The position numbers were made by a program, and so were the translations under genes. A stretch of 61,265 nucleotides of DNA. Origin: Candidatus Zhuqueibacterota bacterium (GTDB lineage: Bacteria > Zhuqueibacterota > Zhuqueibacteria > Residuimicrobiales > Krinioviventaceae). Position 1 is the first letter of the stretch; every line of letters begins with the position of its first letter. A model generated the notes under the pieces. It saw only the letters and a program-made list of their open reading frames with translations, was not told where the DNA came from and made no database searches. This document shows positions 45,411 through 52,560 of the stretch, piece after piece. The stretch lies in contig JAFGSB010000033.1 in the NCBI GenBank assembly GCA_016934825.1, positions 1 to 61,265 on the forward strand, written 5' to 3'.

Positions 45411-45509
45411 TATTACCTCCGGGAGTATTATTTGTATAGCTTTGGAACAATTTGGATTTAAATTTTAAAATAAGAGAATTATTTTAAAAAAACAAATATT
45501 TTTTTTCAT
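45411..45509. other. Upstream region of the GH36-like gene
   Basis: AT-rich 5' region. The ribosome site GGAGG lies about 8 nt upstream of the ATG at 45410. No operator was seen. Confidence 0.35.
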
Positions 45510-45705
45510 ATATCATACCACCAGTGTCCGGTTAAACCCGGACACCACTCTGGAAATATTATTTTGTTAAAGTTATTAGATATGAAATCATTATTTGACT
45601 TGTATGTAGAAATTAAATTGTTATAATTATATTAATTGATTTTATTGAACTTGTAAGCCGGATCAGGATGTGGTGTCCGTTAACCGGACACCTGTGATAT
45701 CATAC
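45510..45705. mobile_element. MITE-like element, full copy B with perfect 9-bp target duplication
   Basis: The element spans 45519-45696 (178 bp), with ends CACCAGTGTCCGGTTAA and TTAACCGGACACCTGTG (15 of 17 inverted matches). It is flanked on both sides by ATATCATAC (45510-45518 and 45697-45705), a perfect 9-bp duplication. The last 65 bp closely match copy A (GATTTTATTGAAC.TG.AA.CCGGATCAGG); the middle is AT-rich and less conserved. It has no ORF. The pattern is that of a non-autonomous DNA transposon moved by a DDE transposase that makes 9-bp staggered cuts. Confidence 0.88.
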
Positions 45706-46376
45706 AGTAAATTTTAATTATTGCTCAATATTTAAATATTTTATTCGTACAGTATTGCCTGCTACACTATTTCGGGGAACTGTGGAATGCGTATCTGCGC
45801 TCTAATGTGTTTTATCAAGTGTAACTGTTCACAAGTACAACAGTCTGAACGTGTTTGTAACCAGAAATTCCGTGATTGACGATTTCCTACGTCCCAAATT
45901 GCATTTCACCGGAAATTGGAATTGAATCTTTGATTCAAAGGCATGCCAAAAAACCTTTCCCGTTCTATCCCATCTGAAGGAAAAGACGGTAATAGCCTTC
46001 AAAACTTCTCTGTAATAATTCTGTAATTCCAACAATGTCCGTATTTTAAGTTGATTTGTTTAATCCTCATTTCAAAGATTAACTTTTTAACTTTTTTATG
46101 TTCCAGGCAGGACTTGAAAAAACTAAAAAAATTGCTTGCCTGTTTTTATCAATTTCATATATTTAACACTGGTGTCCGGGTTAACGGGACAGTGGTGATA
46201 TTTTAATGATTCAAGAAAAAGTAACAATTAAAACAGGGGGCGGAGATAGCATTAAATTATATAATATTGATATAACTTTTTAATCATTGATCTTTTGTCA
46301 TCAGCATCGGTTTTGTAAAAGATACAAACAATAACGCGCTAAAAAATAACGGATCGTATTCAAAAGGACCTGTCAA
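45706..46376. other. Intergenic region with relic MITE and terminator-like stem
   Basis: AT-rich. A stem CAGGCA...TGCCTG followed by TTTTT lies at about 46105-46148, with a 30-nt loop. A minus-strand ORF at 45829-46035 has no ribosome site or recognised family. The relic MITE (46167) is listed separately. Confidence 0.35.
46167..46197. mobile_element. MITE-like relic, both ends joined (copy D)
   Basis: CACTGGTGTCCGGGTTAA and TTAACGGGACAGTGGTG share their TTAA, so the 31-bp sequence looks like the two terminal repeats of the MITE-like element with everything between deleted. It is flanked by ATATTTAA and ATATTTTAA, which may be the remains of a target duplication. Confidence 0.55.
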
Positions 46377-47498
46377 ATGAAAATTGTTTTTCCGCTTCTC
46401 AGTTGGATTTTCGGTTGTTTGTTTTTTCTTCTGTTTTTACTCAGTTTATATTCCAGGCATTTTCTACCCGCGCTTTTAGTCCTGCTCATCTCTGTTTTGC
46501 TTATCCCCCCTGTTCGACACTGGATAAGTGATTTCTTACGGGTCCCCATACCCACCTGGCTGAGCGGTGTTTTAATCCCCGTGTTATTTTTCCTGTTTGT
46601 ATTCCTGATCTTTAAGGATATGGGCAACAAATACTCCATATATAAAAATCCTGATATTGAAAAAAGGCTCATAGCTATATACGAAACCCGTATCGCCCAA
46701 TGGCCGGTTCCCTATGAAAGCCGATATATCGACACGCAATACGGCAAAGTCTTTGTGATCGTCAGCGGCCCGGAAGACGCGCCGCCGGTTTTTCTGCTTC
46801 ATGCATCCGCCATGGGCAGTTGGTCGTGGTTATATAATATAAAAGGATTGAACAAATATTATCGTACCTATGCGGTGGATACGATCGGCGACGCCGGGAA
46901 AAGTGTGCTGAAAGACATCGATACATTTCCAAACGACGGCAAAGCTTTGACCGAATTATATACGGAGATTATGGATACACTATGCGTGCAAAAAGCATGT
47001 TTTATAGGCGCGTCCCAGGGCGGATTTATCACCACCAATATGGCGCTTTACGCACCAGACCGGGTCGAAAAGATCATTTTATGCGGGCCCATGGGATATA
47101 CGGGCACAAATGCTTCCGTGTTGAGAATATTGTTCACAACGATGTTTCCGGTCAAACCGGTGCAGGAAAGCGCGACGCGCTGGGCATTCGGCGACGATCC
47201 TGAAATTCAGAATGTGGTTGGAGAATGGTTTGGTTTAATTTTGCAGGGCGTCATCTCCCGCCAGGCCCGGCCCCAACCGTTTACACGGGAACAACTCTAC
47301 AGTTTAAAAATGCCCGTTTTAATGCTTCTGGGCAGCCGGGACGGTCTGGTCGGTAATCCTGAAAATGCAAAACAGTTCGTTAAAGATATGGACGACGTCC
47401 GGGTCGAGGTGCTCGATACGGGTCATCTGATCAGCGCCGAAAGACCGGATGAATTCAACAAACTTGTAATTGATTTTATCGGACAACCGGAAAGATAA
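46377..47498 (+). CDS. Membrane-anchored alpha/beta hydrolase
   Basis: 373 residues. Three hydrophobic helices fill residues 1-80. The hydrolase domain starts near 115: oxyanion segment VFLLHASAMGSWSW, nucleophile elbow FIGASQGGF (Ser), catalytic Asp in LGSRDGLVG and His in LDTGHLIS. All three triad residues are present. The domain probably faces one side of the inner membrane. AGGACC lies 6 nt before the ATG. Substrate is unknown. It is followed after 4 nt by a small membrane protein gene. Confidence 0.85.
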   Translation: MKIVFPLLSWIFGCLFFLLFLLSLYSRHFLPALLVLLISVLLIPPVRHWISDFLRVPIPTWLSGVLIPVLFFLFVFLIFKDMGNKYSIYKNPDIEKRLIAIYETRIAQWPVPYESRYIDTQYGKVFVIVSGPEDAPPVFLLHASAMGSWSWLYNIKGLNKYYRTYAVDTIGDAGKSVLKDIDTFPNDGKALTELYTEIMDTLCVQKACFIGASQGGFITTNMALYAPDRVEKIILCGPMGYTGTNASVLRILFTTMFPVKPVQESATRWAFGDDPEIQNVVGEWFGLILQGVISRQARPQPFTREQLYSLKMPVLMLLGSRDGLVGNPENAKQFVKDMDDVRVEVLDTGHLISAERPDEFNKLVIDFIGQPER

Positions 47499-47502
47499 TA
47501 TA

Positions 47503-47790
47503 TTGAAAAGTCAAAAAAAAGAAGTGGCAAAAATTAAAGAGATTTTCAAATCGCCGCATATTCACATAGCCCTGGCCACGGGCGCCTGTATCATTATTTT
47601 GGCATATTTTTCCAAACGGGTCCTGCCGAGACCGATAGGTTACCTGGCCAATGCCATTCCGCCGTTTCTGATGGCTGTTTATGAAGCGTTACTAAGCCGC
47701 TTTAAAGACTCGAAGCTCTGCACGACATGGTACTGGATTGCTGCTATTTTCGCCACAACCGCGCTGATCATTGTACTGCATATGGTTTAG
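47503..47790 (+). CDS. Small membrane protein
   Basis: 95 residues from a TTG start preceded by GGAAAG. After a basic N-terminus there are two or three hydrophobic segments (IHIALATGACIIILAYFS, IGYLANAIPPFLMAVYEAL, WYWIAAIFATTALIIVLHMV). It starts 4 nt after the hydrolase stop and is likely its operon partner. I recognise no family. An earlier in-frame TTG at 47470 is inside the hydrolase gene. Confidence 0.6.
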   Translation: MKSQKKEVAKIKEIFKSPHIHIALATGACIIILAYFSKRVLPRPIGYLANAIPPFLMAVYEALLSRFKDSKLCTTWYWIAAIFATTALIIVLHMV

Positions 47791-48187
47791 AACGCTTTTT
47801 TCCTGTTGACTGCCCGCTTGAGTCATATTTCAAATCTGATGCTCAGGTGAGTCATTATCACAGGTCTATCATCTTTTATACGCCTTTTGTCCCGGGATAC
47901 AGATACATGCAACAATCACGTCTGAATTGGCCGATGAATTTATAATAGAAAACATCCGGTTTTTGATGTTTGCATGTTAAGTCTACATGTAATAAACACA
48001 AAAATTTATTTTATATCCTGGAATTCAATGATTGAAATATTCGTTTTAAAAATATAATAAGGCTTTTAATAATTTATCTGTCATTTATATATAAATGAAC
48101 AGAAAATTAAATTTCCCATTTCATTCATTTAAAAGTGAATATATAAATATTCAATTTTTATCTGATCATAATGATTTGAGGAGTAAT
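47791..48187. other. Intergenic, nothing supported
   Basis: AT-rich spacer upstream of the repeat protein. An in-frame extension of that gene to 48095 and a short ORF to 47945 lack ribosome sites. No structure seen. Confidence 0.35.
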
Positions 48188-50137
48188 ATGAAAAAGCAGA
48201 TAATTTTATACGTGCTCATTGTCTTTTTACCGTCGTTAGTAATTGCTCAACCCTACATTGAATGGATCGGAAATGGATGGGGATTGGGGATAGACGATGC
48301 CAATCCGGTAATTGCCGACATCGATTCCGATGGATTACTGGATCTGTTGGTCGGAACTTATAACGGAGATATACGTCATTTTGAACAAACAGCAGTCGAT
48401 GCGTACTCTTTTTCGCTTTTAAACTCCCATTTCAACAATATCAATGTCGGACTGTTTGCCGCTCCTGAATTAACTGATATTGATAACGATAATCGTCTGG
48501 ATCTGATTGTCGGGGAATGGAAGGGTCATCTTTATCACTATGAACAGAGTACAACAAACGCGGACAGTTTTCTATTTATTACCGATAATTTCAGCGGTAT
48601 AAACGTCGAAAGTAATTCGTCACCATTTTTTACCGATCTTGATCAGGATGGGTTACTCGATCTACTAATCGGCGCTCACTCGGGCAATTTATTTCTTTAT
48701 GAGCAGGAAAGCGCCAATTCCGACAATTTTTTACTGATCACGGACAGCTTGAATGTCGATCCCCCAACCATGCGAATTAATCCAGCCGTAACAGACCTGG
48801 ATCAGGATGGATTGCTGGATTTGATCATCGGTGGAAATTCTGGTAATTTCAGCCATTATGAACAGGATGTTTCAGGATCGCTGGATTTTGTACTGCATGC
48901 CCGTTATTTATTTGAAGACAATCCAATTTACGGTGGGTCCGTACCCTGTTTGGCTGATCTTGACAATGACGGACTGCTTGACATGATTGCCGGGGAAATG
49001 GATGGCCTTTATTTTCATTTTGAGCAGGATTCGATGTATTCATCAGAATTTAACATCCAATCTGATAATTTTCTAAATTTAATGGATGTAGGCTCCGGAG
49101 CGGCGCCTTGTTTAACGGACCTCGATGATGACGGACTTTTGGATATTATCGTCGGTGAATGGCACGGTAATATAAATCATTTCGAACAAATCGCTGCCGG
49201 TTCGCTTGACTTTATGCTTGTATCGGATACATTGGGAAATTTTGATGTGGGTGATTACTCTTTACCGGCCATTACGGATCTGGATGCGGACGGCTTAATC
49301 GATCTCATTGTCGGCGAAAGAGACGGAACGCTGAACCATTTCGAACAGGATGCAACCAATCCAAATGATTTTAATCTTCTGACAGAAAATTTTAACGGAA
49401 TTGATTTAATAAATTATTCAGCGCCTTTTTTTACGGATCTGGATGGAGACAATCTAATTGATATGATTTTGGGAGAGAGTGAGGGTAAATTATACCTGTA
49501 TGAACAGCAGGCCGCAAATTCGGATTTGTTTGATCTTGTTTTCGATAGTTTGAATGTATATTCTCTGGACTATCAACCAACACCATATGTTATGGATTAC
49601 GACGACGACGGACTATTAGAGTTGTTCGTCGGCGGCAGTAATGGAAGGATTTATCATTATGAACAAAACGCTGTAAACTCTACGGATTTTGTTCTGCTCA
49701 CTAATAACTTTGAAAATATCAGTGTCGGCAACAAATCTCGTATTGCTTTTGGAGATATTAATGATGATGGTTTTGAGGATTTGATTATAGGTGAAGCAAA
49801 TGGAGGGTTATGTCTTTATTTAAATCAACTCGATACGGACATACGATCACCTCAATCTGTTGATCAAAAACCTGTTCTGTTTCAACTTTACGCCAATTAT
49901 CCCAATCCCTTCAATCCGTCAACAACAATACAATTTTATTTACACAAATCAACCAATATAAAATTAAAGATATTCAACATTGCCGGTCAGGAGGTTGCCA
50001 CGCTGATCAATGGTTTTAAATCTGCGGGTGATCATCGAATCACCTGGGACCCCAAAGGATTGTCAAGCGGTTTGTATTTTTACCGGCTTCAGGCGGGCGA
50101 GTATTCGGCAACGAGGAAGCTTTTGCTGCAAAAGTGA
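48188..50137 (+). CDS. Secreted FG-GAP/VCBS beta-propeller protein with type IX sorting domain
   Basis: 649 residues from an ATG with GAGGAG 6 nt upstream. Signal peptide 1-20. About ten tandem repeats of some 50 residues follow, each with a pattern such as TDLDQDGLLDLLIGAHSGNL, Y/HEQ, then a spacer with NSxxFxL. The DxDxDG cores are calcium-binding loops of integrin-like propellers. The last 85 residues are a type IX secretion domain (YPNPFNPSTTIQFYL, SSGLYFYRLQ, SATRKLLLQ). It is probably a surface-displayed binding protein. The repeat blocks remain close in sequence, suggesting recent internal duplication. Confidence 0.85.
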   Translation: MKKQIILYVLIVFLPSLVIAQPYIEWIGNGWGLGIDDANPVIADIDSDGLLDLLVGTYNGDIRHFEQTAVDAYSFSLLNSHFNNINVGLFAAPELTDIDNDNRLDLIVGEWKGHLYHYEQSTTNADSFLFITDNFSGINVESNSSPFFTDLDQDGLLDLLIGAHSGNLFLYEQESANSDNFLLITDSLNVDPPTMRINPAVTDLDQDGLLDLIIGGNSGNFSHYEQDVSGSLDFVLHARYLFEDNPIYGGSVPCLADLDNDGLLDMIAGEMDGLYFHFEQDSMYSSEFNIQSDNFLNLMDVGSGAAPCLTDLDDDGLLDIIVGEWHGNINHFEQIAAGSLDFMLVSDTLGNFDVGDYSLPAITDLDADGLIDLIVGERDGTLNHFEQDATNPNDFNLLTENFNGIDLINYSAPFFTDLDGDNLIDMILGESEGKLYLYEQQAANSDLFDLVFDSLNVYSLDYQPTPYVMDYDDDGLLELFVGGSNGRIYHYEQNAVNSTDFVLLTNNFENISVGNKSRIAFGDINDDGFEDLIIGEANGGLCLYLNQLDTDIRSPQSVDQKPVLFQLYANYPNPFNPSTTIQFYLHKSTNIKLKIFNIAGQEVATLINGFKSAGDHRITWDPKGLSSGLYFYRLQAGEYSATRKLLLQK

Positions 50138-50168
50138 TAGGCTTATATTACCTGGTGCCGGGCTGGAG

Positions 50169-50259
50169 ACCTGACACGAATGATTGAGAAAATCACCTGT
50201 TTCCCATCCCGGCCTCAGGATGGGAAACACATCATTCACACAGCCTGGCTGTGTCAGGT
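50169..50259. repeat. Nested three-arm inverted repeat
   Basis: Outer arms ACCTGACAC (50169-50177) and GTGTCAGGT (50251-50259); inside, GAATGAT/ATCATTC (50178-50184, 50231-50237); a central hairpin GTTTCCCATCC/GGATGGGAAAC (50199-50209, 50218-50228) and a side hairpin CACAGCC-T-GGCTGTG (50239-50253). All arms match perfectly; the side hairpin shares bases with the outer arm, so two folds compete. Confidence 0.6.
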
Positions 50260-50309
50260 TGACAATTCCGATAATGGCAGCCAACCAAAGCATAGCTTTT
50301 TATCCTTCT

Positions 50310-50336
50310 TGCGCCACAAGTCCAACTTGGGTCGCA
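50310..50336. repeat. TTGCGCC palindrome, copy 2
   Basis: TGCGCCACAAGT - CCA - ACTTGGGTCGCA, a member of the family at 42663. Confidence 0.55.
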
Positions 50337-50406
50337 GGGAAAAATTTAATCACCCTTGTGTTGGGTCCAAGGGCAGATAAAACATCAAATAACTTGAATC
50401 GACAGC

Positions 50407-50471
50407 AGGACAGGATGTCCTACCTTATTGTCCACCCTGGAAAAATTTCCAGGGCGAGCAGTGCGTCGCAC
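50407..50471. repeat. Cluster of three short palindromes
   Basis: AGGACA...TGTCCT (50407-50421), CCCTGGAAA-AA-TTTCCAGGG (50435-50454, nine-pair arms) and GTGCG-T-CGCAC (50461-50471) follow one another closely. Confidence 0.5.
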
Positions 50472-51187
50472 ATTTTCAATTTCCTCCACCCGCACTCGGC
50501 ATAAAAAAAGCCATCCCAGGTTCAGTCCGTGGCGATCCGTGATAATCCGTGGCGAAAATCTTTCATCTGGTTTATCAATGTGCAAGACACGTGCAAAGTT
50601 ATTGTTCACATCCACGTCAATCCGTGTGATTCGTGGGCATGAAAAAAATTATTTGCTTTAATCAATCCCGTCTTCGGCATGAGACGAGAGCTTCACTAAA
50701 AAAACAACAAATAATATAAAAATTCCTTGTTTTTTTCTGCAAAATTTTTATATTTTTAGCATATATCACATAGATACGATTGGACCAGGGTGGCGAGAGC
50801 ATTTCATTATAATATTTTTTTTATTTTTCAGGTTTCAAATCACAGGATTGGAACCCAATTGAATTAAATTGAACGAAAAAAAAGTATACAATCCGGGCTT
50901 TCACCTTATATTTGACTGTCACATTCCGGGCTGTTCCGTCTCTAAGGTGAGAAGGAAGTTGGATTTGAAACTATAATTAAAAGTAATATCGAAAAATATT
51001 AATTGTTTTGATTCATACTGTCTTCCTAATGATAAGTATATTCTAAGTTTTGATAAATTAATATGTAAATTGTGACAATGACAGCATAATATGCTGATTT
51101 TTTAACTTCCTTTTAAAAGTATTACATTTTATTTATTTGCGATCCATCTTGTCGAAAGGATGGGGCGTTGAAATGAAAGGAAAAATT

Positions 51188-52171
51188 ATGGCCAAGTTAG
51201 ACAAAAACATAATAACTTATTATAAAGAAATAATTGATCATGCACATAAAGAAATAGAATGGGTAAGGAAAGCATATATATGGATAGCTTCAATTATAGG
51301 TCTTATCATTATTGTCGGTGGATTTTTTACATACAGTAATTTTAATGATCTAAAAAGTGATATAAAAGAATTCAAAGATAAAACTGAGAAGGATATTGAG
51401 CAATTTAAAGATAATAGGCTTAAACAATTAGATTTAATGTTTGAAGAGATAAAATTAAGTTCAAATATCGAAGCTACTAAAATACAAACTGAAATAAAAA
51501 ATAAAATCGAGACCGAGTTTGATGATAAAAATATTAAGTCATTAGTTGAACAAGTTGCCAAAAATAGAATAAAAAATATTGCAGATGAATTAATAAATGA
51601 AAATATTGAAGATAGAATAAATCCACAATTAATAACTATTCAAAATAAATTATCATTACTCGATGAGAAATTGACTGAATCAAGTAAAAAAAGTATTGAG
51701 TTAAATGAGCTTACTGATTTTTCAATTATATTATTATCAGCACAGAATGATGATAGAGAAGCATTTGATAAACTACTCTATTATATGGAATTTGATAATC
51801 CCAAGTTCAATCAAATAGCGATGAATGCAATTTTATCAATTAGAATGCATTATGGAGGTGTGTTAGTACCAGGTTATCTGAATATCAATTGGATTGAATA
51901 TGACAACCCAACTAAATTAAACATAAATGAATTTATAAAAATATATAACACACTTCCTCCAATATTTCATGCTGACATTGTAAATAATATTTGGAGTAAT
52001 CAAATAATTTCTAAAGAGGCTAAAATAAAATTTTTAATTGATATTTTAAAGAACGATAGAAGTTTAACAGCGGTTTTTTATGCTGGCAAATTTTTATCAG
52101 ATGAATCAAAATTAAAATGGCAACCATTTGATATCAAACCTTTTATTGAGTGGTATGAAGATAAAAGATAG
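51188..52171 (+). CDS. AT-rich orphan coiled-coil membrane protein
   Basis: 327 residues from the ATG that follows AGGA; an in-frame start at 51137 is less likely. A single membrane helix (about 30-50, IWIASIIGLIIIVGGFFTY) is followed by a long charged coiled coil (about 55-190). The C-terminal part (about 195-327) is helical and HEAT-like (DREAFDKLLYYMEFDNPKFN). Base composition and codon use are much more AT-rich than in the flanking cargo genes, and it stands alone between repeat-rich spacers. I do not recognise a family. Anchored cytoplasmic coiled-coil proteins like this are common in accessory islands, but no defence partner is adjacent. Confidence 0.6.
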   Translation: MAKLDKNIITYYKEIIDHAHKEIEWVRKAYIWIASIIGLIIIVGGFFTYSNFNDLKSDIKEFKDKTEKDIEQFKDNRLKQLDLMFEEIKLSSNIEATKIQTEIKNKIETEFDDKNIKSLVEQVAKNRIKNIADELINENIEDRINPQLITIQNKLSLLDEKLTESSKKSIELNELTDFSIILLSAQNDDREAFDKLLYYMEFDNPKFNQIAMNAILSIRMHYGGVLVPGYLNINWIEYDNPTKLNINEFIKIYNTLPPIFHADIVNNIWSNQIISKEAKIKFLIDILKNDRSLTAVFYAGKFLSDESKLKWQPFDIKPFIEWYEDKR

Positions 52172-52560
52172 AAATAACATACTTCATAACACTACACTGA
52201 AGCTTACTGCCCAGGTATTCCGCCCGGTCCTTGATGTTTCACCAACGTCATCGGGGTGCATCACCTTTATTGACGATCGGATGCATCGCATAAAGGCGAT
52301 GCACTCCAAATCCGCGTTCATAGGTATATAATTCCAGTTAGATATTTTCCTATCTTTTGAAATACAACAAAAGGTAATAACCCTCTTGTATCTAATCTCT
52401 CAAGCGGGCTTTTTATATTTTATCAGGGATCAGGGTCATCAATTCTTATACTGTGGTAATACAAAAAGGAAGCCAAATTCCTGCAAAAATCTTTTTGTAT
52501 TCATCGGTAAAATGATTAATTTTAGGGGAGATACAAAATCAAAAATAAAAGGTAATAATC
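52172..52560. other. Intergenic with TGCATCGC stem
   Basis: TGCATCGC - ATAAAG - GCGATGCA at about 52281-52302 is a perfect eight-pair stem; a related TGCATTGCATAAAGG phrase is at 55475. No gene supported. Confidence 0.45.

Larger units (their letters stand above)
50138..51187. other. 1.05-kb palindrome-dense non-coding region
   Basis: No gene supported. Hairpins are listed separately. It also holds repeats of the CCGTGGCGATCCGTGATAAT class (50526-50570 and 50608-50638) and a stem at 50666-50688. The right half (50700-51130) is AT-rich and without structure. Confidence 0.45.

Noticed and set aside
45829-46035. 68-residue minus-strand ORF
   Set aside because: No ribosome site or family resemblance; lies in repeat-bearing intergenic DNA.
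50138-51187. CRISPR array
   Set aside because: Repeats are palindromic and unequal, with no regular spacer length and no cas genes.
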